Assembly (NCBI GenBank): GCA_935421135.1
Contig: OW285190.1
Span: 13,898,501-13,962,500 of the forward strand
Direction: 5' to 3'
Source of the DNA: Bugulina stolonifera
Taxonomy: Eukaryota; Bryozoa; Gymnolaemata; Cheilostomatida; Bugulidae
Length of the DNA: 64,000 nt
The position numbers and the translations under genes are program-made. Under the pieces are notes generated by a model, which did not search any database, was not told where the DNA came from, and worked only from the letters and a program-made list of their open reading frames with translations. This document shows, piece after piece, positions 1 to 15,300 of the stretch (positions are counted from its first letter, which is position 1; each line of letters begins with the position of its first letter).

Positions 1-388
1 GCGTTGTAGTGTAGTTTTGTCAAATCATACATTTTACCAACTATATCATTGTTAAACCTTGTCCTAAATATGTAGGCCTACTTTTCTTTGAATATTCATG
101 CTAGAATTCAACACTATCAGGCTTAGCAAATCCAAAATTCTAGACCCACTGCCTGTCAGGTTCTAGACCCACTGCCTGTCAGGTTCTAGACCCACTGCCT
201 GTCAGGTTCTATTTGCCTTTAGTGGCCTTACAAGACAAATGTTTCCTCTTACAAACATTCTGAAACTTCTAAAGGATGTTGAAGCATTGGGAAATTATTT
301 GCTACTGGAAATGTGAGATATGCATGATGTATATTTTACAGTCGAATTTGCTTGAAGTTCTATCTATCTAGTCACGCAAATATTATTA
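1..388. other. Upstream flank of POLR1B
   Basis: I see no gene here. The stretch presumably carries the 5' UTR and promoter of POLR1B. The only structure found is a short tandem repeat at 138-210. Confidence 0.5.
138..210. repeat. 23-bp tandem repeat, three copies
   Basis: Three perfect head-to-tail copies of a 23-bp unit beginning ttctagacccactgcc, followed by a partial fourth. It lies about 180 bp upstream of the POLR1B start codon. Confidence 0.9.
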
Positions 389-3300
389 ATGAATATGACT
401 AAAGAACAGTTAGCACCGTCTCTCCGCAATTTACAAGACCCTAATTATGGTTTACCAAAAGCAGAACAAACTAAGGTAAGGGTATCTCTACACCTTCTAT
501 TATACCTAGTTGTAATCTGGTCGTGCCATCTGTGTTCCCTGTTGGCATTTTCATAGAAATTACCGAGAATAAATGTAGCAACATCGTTGGTATCATGGTA
601 ACAGTACCAGCCAACTGTCGGAGCAAGTTCTGAAGTTGAGGCCATTTTCTTGCTTTTATGCAATGCAAGTTATGACTATTGGTTTGTGTCTAATAATCTA
701 TAAGATTAATTATTTGTACCTTCACATGCCAGGCATTACCTTGTATCATGCACAGATTTAGCTGATATACCAGATATTTGCTTCAATTTTAGGAGAAACT
801 TCAAGGGTGCTCAAATTTTCAATGTTGACAAATGTCATTCAATCACTAAAGCAATATTTTTCAGTATTGCACCCCCTTATCTAACACTTGGGAGAGGACA
901 TTCGGTGAATGGTGGTTCAATCTTTACCCTATTGTTGACCTGTACCTTATGCATATCTTTACTCCCCTTTACTTCAATGTGTATTATTTCAGACTTTACA
1001 GTCAGCAGTTGGAGCCCATGTTGATTCATTCAATTATATGCTGGCCGGTGGACTTCGGAGGGCCACTGCTGTGAGTTGTATGCTATATTGTTTCATTTGA
1101 TTCATGTTCAGACATCAACTTCTTGATTTCATAGGAAGATGTATAATTATAAGGCACCAGGTCGCTATTTTGATGATTCTAATGTATAACTCAGTTAAAA
1201 TCAAACCACTAAACCCACTGTCTACACATTTTGAGAAAAAAATAAATCAGCCCTGCTTACTAATCTAATCGACAAAGCCTAGAATGTGTGAAGTTGTCTT
1301 CTCGTACAAGAAAGGACAACTCCAAAATTCGAAACTAAACTGAAATTTTTGGAATGAAAATGGCAGGCAACTCCCTATAATAACCTAAAACGTGTTTTAT
1401 TTGTAGAATACTAGTAATATCAAGTAGCATAATTGCTAGTTTATAAGCCTGATTATAGAGATAGAATTGGGGACCCAAATTAGGAAGCATGGCCTTCGGC
1501 ACAGCAGTTGTATAAAAGATGGTTGAGACGATGCGTCACGTGTCAACCGAAGTAATCTAAACATGACATAATGACCACGAACAATATTGGTCAATAAAAG
1601 GTTGATTCTCTTGTTCTGTGTTGGCCTATTTGTATTTTTAGCAGCATGGTTTCTGTTAATAAAATCACTGAAATGGTGCTACATTAAATACATTTCTCAT
1701 ATTTTACAAGTTTTTTAAATCAAAGTTTTTTTTCTAACATTGGATCAGTTTTACAAGGTGGGTTATCTCAAATTTTTTGACATTTGGAAAATTTGATCAA
1801 ATGTTCATCCGATAGTACAGCAATATATTTATTAACTAAAATACATTTGAATTGAGAACTGTTAATTAGCTAAATTAATAATAGTTTTAAATGTGTTTCA
1901 ACATTTATATTATTACATATAAATAGATTAGCAGCGTCATGTGAAAGATGCATTTGTTTGCATTGGTGCAAGTGTCTTTTATACTAGGCTATTCCATACA
2001 TACAAGGTGAAATATGCCCCCAGTTTGTTGTTCAGAGGGGAGGCAAATATATAAAATATATTGCTTTACGTTGACCATTATTTGGTAATCATCAAAGAGA
2101 GTAAAAGGAAAGAGGAACACTCTGGCGAAAAACTGTCCCTCCCCGCCTCCAAACGCGGTGCGGATTGAGCAAAAGTTGTGCCACCTTGTGTACAAATCCA
2201 CTATGATTATTGGCATTCTGCGGACCAATAATAAGCGCTTCTTTACAACGGGCTCATATAAACCCTCTATTTACATTAACGAAATATCAATACAGGATCC
2301 TAAATATAACAATTGTTAAACTGTGATTACAGTTGAACAGCTATCCAAAGTATCAGTAGGCAAATGGCGGGAAAGCGAATCGCGGAACGTCGGTACCGCA
2401 AAATTGGGCATATTTGGTGAGACAGGGTATTATCATTGAGTGATCCCTCTGTTCTTTTACCCTCCTTGCCATCATTTTGTAGCCATAACCTTGACATTTC
2501 TCCTTCCAACTAAACTAATGTTGTTACCCGTCCATGCCCATGTTCATAAAAATATAAATCATATAATAGTAAGCAGTGTAACAACACCACATCTATGTCA
2601 TAGTAATCATCTGGCTGTTTATTTTAGAATCTGAGACCAGTTGAGTTTGCCCTGCCAAGTGGTGATAGGGTGTCACTCTCGCTTAGTGTAAGTATCCAAC
2701 TTCATGTCCATAGAGTGAAATAAATTCACCAATCTGTTAGCAGAATTCATACATCAGTTTACAATACAAATAATAGTGAAACAAATTGGGAAGCTTGCTA
2801 TAAGTAGAGGGCAAAACTTTTTTCGAAGCATATTGGTCTATTCTACTATACTATTTTTTACTAGTAATGGCTAGTAACAGGTGCACTTGCACTGACAATA
2901 CTGAGTAGTATAATGACTGAATAGTGGATTCCATCCTGTATTTTGTAGAATGTAAATATAGGAATAGCTAAGGTGAGTGAGAAGAATATATATGCCAGGA
3001 CCCACAAGCTCTACCCAGCAGAGGTAAGTGCACATTCTTCTAATAATGCACCTGGAAAGATTATAACATAGATAACATAAGACAATAATAATAATAATGA
3101 ATTTCTCACCCCTCACCTTTTTGTAGTGGAGACAGTGTGGCAGACAGTTTTGTAACATTTTTTTGTTGAAGTGCAAAAATTAATGTATTATCTATTCATG
3201 GAACATGAGTTATGACGCAAGCAAGAAGTTATGTGAATCCCAGAGATTGATAGATTGATGTATATAGGTTTCAAATTACAACAAAGATATAATAATAATC

Positions 3301-6300
3301 TATTCAAATTTACTGGAACTGGAAGTGAGTAAAATCAACTGTCAGGTTCATATCATAAAAATGACAAATTTATTTGTATATTATGTAGATGCAAACAAAC
3401 GTTTGTTGAGGTGTAAATGCCTACATTGTGGTAATGAAACTGAGTTTAGAATGTGGGCTATTTTATATTTCCATGTTGGTATTGTAGTGCAGGATGGCTG
3501 GTACTACATATAGCTCGCCAATACAAGCCCGGGTCACCCTCAAGGTCAATGATAGACTCATATCTGCTGAGGACCGGGTACTCTCTAAGATACCAATAAT
3601 GGTGAAGGTGAGACAACTGCTGCTTTATTTCCAAAATACTCTCGGGTGGTTTATTTGTTAGGTTCACTTATTTGAAACTTTGCATGCATGTGATACTAGG
3701 TATTGGCATGCATTTATTGTCCATTATGAAATATATTGTTGTTGTATTTCAGTGGAATTCACATTCGGTTGGTTGTACTGATTTTTGTGAATTGATAAAA
3801 TTAACATTTAGCCTGCTGTGATGCTTTAGGATAACAGAAAACCTGGAAACAACGAAATTAGATTGATTAAAGTAAATCATACTGAAAACTTTGCATGCAA
3901 TATGTGATACTAGGTATTGACATGCATTTATTGTCCATTATGAAATATATTATTGTTGTACTTCAAAGGAATTCACATTCAATTGGTTGTACTGCTTTTT
4001 GTGAATTGATAAAATTAACATTTAGCCTGCTGTGGTGCTTTAGGATAACAGAAAACCTGGAAACAACAAAATTATATTGATTAAAGTAAATCGTACTGAA
4101 AATACTCTCCACAATATTATGTTTAAGGGTTGTTGGTTGAAATTCTACTTTATAAGTCAAGATTCTCGAACATTTCTAGCAGTAGACGATATTCATACAT
4201 AGATGTAGATGTGTACAGTTGTGTTAGGTCATCAGGTACAATATTGAACATCAAATGAGAATCCGTGATCCTGTATACATAAATTATAGCACAGCAAAAA
4301 ACCTTAGGTTTCTTGCCAAAAATGTTGATTAAATGCTGGCCTGTTGACATCATTATGCATTCCATATTTTATGTTTTTTACTTGCATGAATTATAGCACT
4401 CTCACAGCTGTATTAGACATCAGTAAATCATTGCATTGGGAGCTACTGACAGGGCTGTTTCTTTCAATTTTACAAAATAATACCTGAATAGTACCCAAAT
4501 GATACCCAAAGATGCTCAAAATTGCTAACTTTGACCTAGTATAGTCAGATAAGTTAAGGTTGAATCCATCAAAGCTCATGTGGTTCTGAATGAGCATAAA
4601 AAACTGATTTAGATAGGAAAAAATAAATAACTTTCAGTACCCTTTTAATATGCAAAATATAGTTTCTATAGACCTAGTTCATGAGAGATTTGTTTCTACT
4701 ATTTCTGTCATTAGTTCGATATAAATTTATTCTAAGCACTCCGATGTCCAAATTTTCTCTTCAAAGTATAAGTAACAATAATAATTACATTTTGATATTT
4801 TGTAATTGTATTTTGATCACCAGTATTTGTTGCAGTCTGCTGCTTGCAATCTCTACAATCTGAACCCATCTCAGCTTGTGGCCCAGGGCGAGGAGGCTGA
4901 GGAGATGGGGGGATACTTCATAGTCAATGGTAACGAAAAAGTGCTCAGGCTAATTATCAACCCAAGAAGGAACTTTGTAAGTAATTCTAGTGGTCATTGA
5001 ATAGAATGTGTTACTAATTATATAATAGAATGTGTTATTAAATTATATAATAGAATGTGTTACTAATTATATAATAGAATTTGGCGGTAAATGATATATT
5101 AGAATCTGGTAGTAAATTATAGAATAGAATCTGGCACTAAGTTATGTTACATGGTGTGCACATGAATACATCATACACATATTATATACATGCACATGTA
5201 ATCTTAGTCTCCTCTAATATTCTATTCATCATTTTTTATCAATTGAATAGAGAAATAGCGCAATAAATATATTTTGTTGCTATTATTTCAAAATGCACAT
5301 GTATATATACAGGATGTGCTAAACTGCATATTTCCTTCACTTTGAAAAAGTAGAATAATCATAGTAAATCACAAATATTGATCTGAGTTGTGTCTTATTA
5401 ATGTCATTGACAGAACGTTGACTCGGGTTTCCATTGTTTGTTGTTCTAACTTTTCAAAATGTTGAAAATATATAATTTAGCATATCTTGTATATATATTC
5501 GTTATACATAATGTCTCGTTATATTTCATTGTAGCCTGTTTGTATCAAGAGGTCTCGATGGAAAAGTAGAGGAAAGTTCTTCACAGAGTACGGTGTCTCT
5601 ATATGTAGTGCTAAGCCTGACATGTCCAGCACTGTGAGTAAACCTACTCCTGTTAATTTACTGTTTAGATAGGTAGGTCTACCTGTTATCAAGTAGGTAG
5701 TGTAGTACAATGTATGTAGATATGGTGATTAAGCTGCAGCCAAGCACTAGTCACTAACCACAATGTGGGCTGTTTAACTGTAGTGTAAACAATATATTAG
5801 GACATAATATTGTTGTGGATTTTTCTCTGGGAGCAATGTGATCTCCAACTGGCAACCTCTGGCACTCCTCCTAGCATGCGGCTGAAGCCACTATCATCAC
5901 TGCAACCCTAAAAAAGGTAGCTTGGACAACCGCATGTATAACGACAATCAGCTCTCACACACGGCTGGATAGCTCCACCACAATATTCATATGAGATTCT
6001 AGCATACTTGCAATCAACAATCCATTCGCAATGCTATACTCTATTGTAGACAGGAGTACTGCACTACTTATCCAAAGGTGCTGCCGTCTTATCCTTTGTC
6101 TACATGAGGCAGCAGTTCTTCATGCCAATATGTATGGTAATGAGAGCGCTGGTAAACGCTGAGGATTCAGCCCTTTACCAGCAGCTTATCAAGGGACAGG
6201 AGGACAATGAGTTCTTTAAAACGTGAGTCTACTTGCTTTGCCTTTCGTAATCCACTTGGTTTATTGAGAACTTGTTGTACTAAGGTACATGTAGGTGAAT

Positions 6301-9300
6301 CACATGCAAACTATTCATCAACGACTGAAATACTGCACATCAACATATTCTGTGATTTTTTGCCTCCGAATTCCAATTAATATTCTAAGTTTTCCAATAA
6401 TAATTTTTACAAAAATATTTTAATCTTTTTAATTGTCATAGTCTATGGATTATGTAAAAACTTAGATGTAATACAGGTGGTGTTTCTATTACCACATATT
6501 CATAGAGGTTGTTTTTGTGAGTTAATTTGTTCCTAGTCTATGCTTAGCTTAGGTTAATTAATTCTATGGGACCAAGTCAGCTAGCACAAATAATTGATCG
6601 AGTTGTTTATTAAGTAGCTGTGGTGTCCATTTTTGTTTGATTTTCACGGGAAAACCGTACTAAGATGTAGAATCCGATGGCCGTACTGGTTATGTTTACA
6701 GGTCTGTGTTTAGCATGCTCCAAGAGCTATCTGACCAGGGACTGCTGACACAGGAAGATGTACTAAAGATGATAGGTGGAAGGTTTAGGGTGAAGCTGCC
6801 AGAACTAGCACCCTGGTACACAGATGTTCAGGTGGCAAATTTTCTACTCAGGTTAGACAGTGTTGTGTGCTGCTCGCTACTACTTAATAAATAAATTACA
6901 TTGTTTTTGCTCGAGATGGCAGAAAACACTTTGCTATTGGAGTACTGGTTGTATAGTCAGGTTTTGGTTTTTATGAGCAGTTGTATAATATACGACTTCA
7001 CTCACCTCAGTCCATAAAGTTAGGGCTGTAACCAACTCCTAGTGCTGTCAGTTAACTACCCTAAAAGCAGAAATATTTCGCGAGTTTGCTAATCCTGGAG
7101 CAATTTGCGATAGAAATATTTAGCAGTTTGGCCTATCGGCGAAATTTGTTCAAGTCCCAAAATTGATGTTTAAGCATATTTCAGCATTAAAACCAAGCTT
7201 AGCTAAGCTCTATGTTTACTCAGATTTAAACCCCACTTACATACAGTACAAAACTACAGCTGACTCCTATATAGTGCAGTAAGCCAGCCTGTGAGGTAAA
7301 GTAATTACCATAGCTTGTTAAAAAATCCTCTGATTAAGCTCCTACTCTAGGCTACTTACCAATTATGTTACAGCAAATACTTGCTGCTTTGTAAAATATT
7401 CAACTATGTATCATATAGCTATATAGCTGCATGTATGGTCTGTTTAAACCAGAAATTATTTAAATCAGTTTGAAAGCAGATATTAATAGCGATGGAAATT
7501 ATTTGCGAGTTTGTCACTCGCGAAATTGAAATTTGCAAAAGTTAAAACTCGCAAAATGTATCTGCTTTTAGGGTATCGGAACTTTGATAATAAAGCTGTA
7601 GCAGTTAGCCAATGTTGGCACAAACCATGATCACTGATGAGAGGTGTTAACCTCTGCAGGTAGTTGTAAAGTACAATGGTTCTTGTTGTGTAAGTTTTAC
7701 CAATAACCTAGTTGGTTTTTATTCCATAAAACTAGAAAATGTGACTATTCATGGTATAATAGCGAAGGATGACATAATATAGTGAAGAAGACAATTTCTC
7801 CATCTGGATTTTTAAAGAAGATCACCAGCTGGGTCAAATTCATGTAGTGTATGAGCAAACGGCAACCATGTTGGTACTCTGCATTGCTAATCATTTATTA
7901 TCTCATCAATGTTTGAAATTGCAATTTGAACATGTATATAATAAGAGCATCTTTCTAATGGCTTTAATTTGAAAATTTGCTTCGTGTGAAACATAATTAG
8001 TTTCAGAGAGCAGTGAGCCAATTCAGTGCAGCTGAAAAACTTCCTGTAAATTTTTTGTTTTGGAAATAGAATTTATTGTTGAAAGTGTACATGTAGGTAA
8101 TTGTTATGCAGTGGTGCTCTACAAGCTGTATAACATGACTCACCTGATACTGATACATACACTATGAGTGTTCCACGAACACTGTTGATACCTCAAGTCA
8201 GTTCCTAGACTTTGTACTAGAGGTGTTTTGTTTTAGGTCACTATAACAACTCAAAAAAGGACTGGCTTCATATTAAATTATATAATATAATACATGTATG
8301 TTATAAATATAATTTATCTTGCATGAATACATTTCCTGCATTCCCTCTTGACACCCTCCTTAACCATAATTATGCTATCTGTTGTTAAATGGATAGAATA
8401 AATATATGGAAGCTTAACGTTTTTTAGGGTTAAAGTTAGTCAGGGCTAATTATTTTATTGACTTTCTACGTTTAAGTATGTATAACATCTTTTAGGTGCT
8501 TTAGTTTGTAAGCAGACTATTACATACAGTTGTGTACATGTATGTAAGCCTAGAATAATTGTACATGCAAGAAATATACCAGGATCATATCATGTAGTAC
8601 TCGTACAAGATGAGGAAGTCTGTAGGTAGAAGCAATGGTGTAGTGGTTGGGCCTAGTAGTAGCTTCATGACTTGGTAACAATCATGAGAGCTGCTGTCTT
8701 TGTGTGATTCACGCAAAGACAGCAGTTTCTAAGTTGAATCACACAAAGGCAGCAGCAGCTTTCAAGGTTCAAGTACAAGGTTGAAAAGTTTGTAGAGAGA
8801 AGCAAAGCAATGGTGTAACGGTTGGTAACAATCATGAGAGCTGCTGTCTTTGTGTGATTCAACCATACAATCATACATGGAATATTCCACGACATATATT
8901 ATTATATATTATACAATATTATATGGCTGCTGTGCGGAGTTACCAAACATTTCAAAATATTTCAAGTATGTTAAGTGAGCAGCATACAAAGAGGTTACCA
9001 AACAAGAATGCCATAATTTTAGAACCACATATTGATAAATTCTGGGGTAAAGATAATAACAAATCCAAGAATGTGCCACTATTGTATTCAGTAACTAAAG
9101 TGTGCATTATGTATACCCTTCGAAATGCATCAAAATACATTAAATTGCATCACTACATCATGATTGTATATTTTATTCTTCAATGAATATTTTATATTGT
9201 TTGTAGTAACACATGTACATGTATCATGTGGATGTACATGTACATGAACAGTATGGTTTAAGTTTAACTCATATTTTCTAGTGAGTGTGTTCTGCCACAT

Positions 9301-12300
9301 CTAAATAGAGTCACTGACAAGATCAACCTTCTGGTTTCAATGACTAGGAAGCTGTTTGTATTCGCCTCTGGAGGTTGTTGTGAGGAGAGTCCTGACTCGC
9401 CAGCCAATCAGGAGGTATGGTAATAGCCACAGTAACTATTTACTTAGTAAACCTCATCACTTGCTTACTTATTAGCCTAATAAGCATTTGTGGCAAGATT
9501 TGTATATTTCAATTTAAAATATTATCCTTCGTTTGTTAAAAATAGAAATATTTGGATAGAATTCGATAATATATTGTCCATAGTTTTAGATTTCTATTCT
9601 ATTGTCTGTCACTGTATAATAAGTCAACCTCAACATAGCTTGATATTATTCTGAGTTCTAGTAGCCTAACAAGTCCTGCATTTAGGCCCCAACTAGCAGT
9701 GTATTTAGTCACACAGAAGATGAAAGCAATCACACTCAATTAGACAACATAATTTAGTGTATTTTACATTTTATTTTGTATTGTTAGTTATTAGTGAAAA
9801 TTATAAATGTATGTTCCCAGAGTAAATAGTATTATAAAAACAGGGTGAGCATATTTCGTTTTTATATTCATGAACATCATGGCCATGAATGAACATTGGT
9901 GTTTATCACTGGCAGATGAGAAGTTGAATCTGCTTGGTATGTCATGTAGCCTTCCATGATGTACATGTACATGAAACAATTAGGTGATGTTTGATTGTTG
10001 TTGGAGTCTCCATTCTCCATCTTACCTACAAAAGGATAAAGCCATTGTAAGCCAATAATGGAAGATGATTCCTGTAATACAGTCAATACCGTCATGATCT
10101 GCTTCCCTATCAGGATTGCTGCCAATACTTCTAATCATTAGTGTGGTGTTGGACACATACTCTACTCTAAATTCAAGAGGGGATTTGAGCCTAGACTAGT
10201 TGGACTAGCTTATTCCACCTTCCCAGTGTCAAAGTACTCTGGTCTGCAGTCAGTCATTAGTATTAGTAAAATCTTACTTTTTATCTCCAACTGCCGCTAC
10301 TGGCATTACTTCTCTATTTCTTTCATCTCTTCTGGGGTCAGTCTCCACTGCATCCTCCACTACATTGATCTCCACTACTTTGATTGGTTGGACAGAGATT
10401 TCTGAAGTGTTGTTAATTTGATTATTAGTGAAGCATGTGAGAATAGCCTGCTTATTCAATTTAGCAGAAACTTAGATAATGCAGAGCGGAATATGCCACT
10501 AAAATATGCATAAACTATCCTTAGATAATAGTTCATTATAACTCAATATGACATGATGTCAATATAAACCTTGTTAAGGCTACTGTTTTATGCACTGGGC
10601 ATATACGTGTTCGCTAAGTTTCTTAGGCTCAAGGGCCTTCAAAGAATAAGGAGCCTGGATGAACTGCTTACCTTTGATATGTTTCTCCATTACATCACGA
10701 AGTTTAGCCCCGTCATTGAATCTATGGAATGCCTCGACTGCCTCACCTGCTGTGAAGGTCACAGTAGGATATTCCTTCTTTATATATCTACACAGCTCAG
10801 CCAACTTTGGCCTGTCTTCCTCAGGAGTTAGCTTCTTGAGAGGCCAATTGTGCATCTCCTTGAACTTATACCTCTCAGCGTTTCCTAAGTTAGGTGGTGT
10901 ACTGTCTTCAAAAAAATTACTGCCATCTCTATTGTAGGCTGACATTGTAGGCAGGGGCTTGCTAAGTTACTACAACAAAATGATATTAACGTGTATTTTC
11001 TTTGACTAATTTTCTTGTCATGTCCTATTAATTGGATGATAATTTGTACAAGTTGGCTTTTTCTCTTAGCCTGGTATTAAAACTAAATGCTAGATTCCAG
11101 CATAAATTAAAGTAATTGTTGTTCTGTTTGCCAATTTGTATAGGACAGAGAGTTGACTCTGTAATACAAAAATAAGACCACACTGTTAGGGTTGTAGTTT
11201 CTAGCAAGTAGCCACTAGCCGCCAGAAAATATTGAGGTTCACTTCACACTATCTTGGTAATCTCTGCAAAACCTTTCCTAACATGTTATCTAAAGATATC
11301 AGCATGATCAACAAGCCTTTTCAATGCTGTGAATGAAGGAGGGAAATCTACATCCCCCATTCTCCAAGACCCTAAACGTAGAAAGTAGAACCACACATCA
11401 GTGAAGTGCTTGTATAATTTAGAAACTAACAAGTAGACCATAAAATTCACTGACACCATCGCCATGTCCAGTAGCCATTAGCAAACGGCCCCAAGCAAAA
11501 ATTATCGTATATATTTAAAATCTACAAGTATCGTAATAATATAGAAGTAAAGTAATATACTAATATTATTATAATATATACAGTAAAAGTTGTGAACGAT
11601 AGTACCTCAGATCTGGAATTAGACCACTCTATATAACTGAAAGTGTTGTGAGGGAATGAACATTAATCACAGATATCATTAGTATAAATAACGCTAGCCC
11701 ACCGCTTGCAATATATATTATCATTGACCACGGGGAGGGGGGGGGGGGGGGGAGGGGGGCATAGCAGCCACTTGTTTTTTATTTGCTAATTAACTAACCT
11801 ATCATAATTGATAGTTTTCAATCACCATTCATCAATCATATAGATAGTGACAAGAGCCATTGAATAGCGATGATATGAATGACCAGAGCCATTGAGTTGA
11901 GTCTACTCAATGACAACCTATGTATACAGTAGGCCTACAAAATTGTTTGCAACAAATACAGTGGAACTTGGACAACTCGGCCTCCCATAACTCAGATAAT
12001 TGGATAACTCAGCCTCCCCCACAAGGTCCCAGCCTGGGCAATGATAATTGGCTTTAGATAACTCAGACTTTATGCTCTAACTCGAACAATTTCTTGCAAG
12101 CCAGGTTCTGAATAGTAATAAACTACTGGATTATAAAGCAGCCACCTATAAAATTATTATGTCCTATAGCTTCTGGGCTACTGCAATGGCTATTTTTAAA
12201 CCTATGATGGCCTAGCTGAGCTAATTATGCTAAACACTTGGACAAGCAAGCAGACATTGTCAATTATTCCAGTGTAAGCTAACGGGAGTAATAAACTGTT

Positions 12301-15300
12301 ACAACTCTTGTGTCTGTGCAGTAAGGCCTACATGATCCTTATCTTTTATTTATCAGTAATCATCCTTTTATTAGGCCTATACATGTATTCCTAAGTGACT
12401 GAGCAGAAATTATATTGTCATTATATATGATCACATAACTCAAACTTCTCATAACTCAGACCATTTTTGCTGGTCCGCTGAAGTCTGAGTTATCCAAGTT
12501 CCACTGTAGTATTGTGTTAGGCTCTTGAGATGATGACTAGAACTCATTTTGTATATAAAGGTTCGCTGCCAAGTGTATATCAGTGCATTAAATGTAAGCC
12601 TTATTTATACTAATGTTTTACTCATTGCAGTTGCTATTACCTGGCCACTTGTACACTGCTGTACTAACTGAAAGACTATATGTATGGCTCATCTCTGTCA
12701 AGTATAACATGCTAAAGAAGGCGACCAATGAGAAGTTTGAACTAACTAGTGGTATGTAGCCTTGCACGGTTATCCCAATATACCCCTTTGGTATTTTATA
12801 TCTGTTGGCTTACTGAACAGCACAGTTACAGTAAGGAAAGAGATAATGATAAATACGCAGTACCAAACTGCTTCACGATGGCTCTCCGACCTCCCCTTAG
12901 CCACCACCTACGCCACCTACGCGTTGGCTACCAGAGCACAACACGGTTGAATAATAATAATTGAATGTGAGCACAGACACAGCGAGACTTCCACTCCGCA
13001 CAAATACGTTTGTGCAACTGACCGCAGTCCACTCGCTGCTGTCCCAATCAACGCGCATGCGTCTCGATCACCACGTGACCATTCGAAGACCTCACATCTC
13101 CCCCAGCTTCTCAAGAAGCTCACCACACGACGTTAGCTACTGGTTAAGTAACATAATCGTCCAAATGCGCAGGACGCCGTCGCGCCCGCTGCGAACGCCT
13201 TACATGAACAGGCGCCACTTCGGCCTCCTGAACAGGGGATTCAACGATGTCCTCCTGCTGTGCCACCTCGACACTGTCACCTACTCTGTGAGGCGACGCT
13301 GGCCTAGCGACTGGATCATGAGAAACATTGTCTGCTTCTGTAGCATCCTGATATGCTGCCTGCGGCATCAGGTCACTGGAATGATCTCGGTCAGATACAG
13401 TCCAGTCATCTGTGACTGTGCACTGGTTGTCGGCCATTGATCCCAGATCATGGCCCCGTCGACGCTTTCTGATGTCTCGCACATGCCGTGGCATGCCGTT
13501 TACACACACCGTATGTCGTGACACGACACTCGTGACTTCACCGAGTGCCCACTGTTTAGTGCACGAGGGCGGGTTAGGCTTGACCCACACCTCATCTCCA
13601 ATAAAAAAACTGCATTCAGTGTCTTCATCAGTCTTCTGTATGCTGACATCAAATGGTACTCGCCAGCGGTACCTGAAGAGCACACGGGAAGGAACAGAGA
13701 TGGCTTCCGTCTCCTTTCGAGGCGTTACGTTATACCAAAAAGTAGCCTCCTCGGGTGAAATCTTACCCCGCTCCGCAATCCTCTTGATTGTCCTGTGGTT
13801 TCTTTCCACGATTCCATTGCCACTCGGGGCGTACGCGGCTCGGAATCGCAGGGAAATACCCCACTCGTCAGCGAACTGTTCTACAGCCGCTGACCGGAAC
13901 GCAGTCGAGTTGTCCACCAACAACTCATCCCACGGCCCGCGCTCAATCACTACATTTCGCAATTGAGCAACAATCTGCGTTGCCGACTCATTCGGCAACC
14001 GTTTCCAGATAGCAAAACGCGACGGACCACAGTCCACCATAGAGAGAAACACCTGGTGTCCATAGTGGGTTATGTCAGCTGCAACCCGACACCAGTTGTT
14101 CTCTACAGCTAGGTTTCCACGAGGCACCATGCTCTCACTTCGCATGGCCGGGTCGATGCACTGACAAGCCTCGCAGCTCATCAGCTCCCGACGCACTTGC
14201 TCGCGAGACAGGTCGCCACGAATCTGTCGGGCAAGATACAGGGTCCTATCAGCACCCAAGTGATGCGGCAGGTGTGCAGCCCAAACTGCATCCTTGGGGT
14301 CTTGCCCAGTAAGTATAACAGCAGCTACCTCTGCCGATGACCCACTCGGTTCACGATGTTCTAGCCAGCGCTTCGGGACCCTGGTCATGCGATCAGCTTT
14401 ATTTTCTACCGTAGGTACAAATCGTACCGACACATTCAGGCCGTACTCGGCGATTGTCTCACGAACCACCACCAATCGACGTTTAACCAACATCTCAGCG
14501 GCACCTTTAGTGCGCACCCGGCTGCGCTTGTCAATAGCATTTGCTATCCAATTGACAACAGTCATCGAATCAACAGCTAAGGTGAAGACCTTAAATCCCC
14601 ACACGATAGCCAAATTGATCCCTCTAGCCACAGCTTCTAGCTCAGCAACATTGATATGCATGCAATCAGACTCCTTTCGGAGCCATGACGCATCCTCCAC
14701 AATGTTGCCATCGACCTCCAGGGCCACACCCATGGCAAGAGAACTAGCATCTGTCCACACTGTGACAGAACCACCGGGGTTCACCATCCAGGAGCCCCTG
14801 ACAGGGTCCTCCCGTCTAGCCCGGGCTAGCAGTTCTACTGCTAGGGTGCGAACATCAGGCTCAACCTGCTCGTCCCAAGGACCACTGCACCCCAGGCGCT
14901 TCAAAAAACTACAGTGGGGACGAAGCCACCCAGCAACCGGGTAATGTCCCACCAGTCGGCCACACAAGGAAAACAGCTCCCTTTTGGTTAATTTGCCCGG
15001 GTCAAGACTCACTTCGGTGAGAGCTGTTCCTCTCGCCATCTCCAGAAATCCACTAGAACCCCGTCGCAGCGCGACTCCCAACAGACGGCCCCCATCAAGG
15101 CTCTCTGGCTCCTTTGTCACAAGGCCATACATCTCCAGGTGCGATCGCACCTTTTCAACACTGACCACAGATTCCTGAACCACTATATCATCAATATAGT
15201 GATCAGTTCCACGGCGAACAGATTCCTCCAACGAGAGAACCTTGCTAAGGATCGATGTCATGATCCTCGGTGCACAGGACAGGCCAAAACCTAGCCTGGT

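Noticed and set aside
8854..9186. 110-codon plus-strand ORF in POLR1B intron 8
   Set aside because: No recognisable domain, AT-driven composition, and it starts in a repeat. It could be a transposase remnant, but nothing supports that.
12961..13440. Plus-strand ORFs of up to 216 codons across 12961-16603
   Set aside because: They lie opposite gag and pol of the LTR element, are short and fragmented, and show no domain. They are complements of real coding sequence with raised GC.
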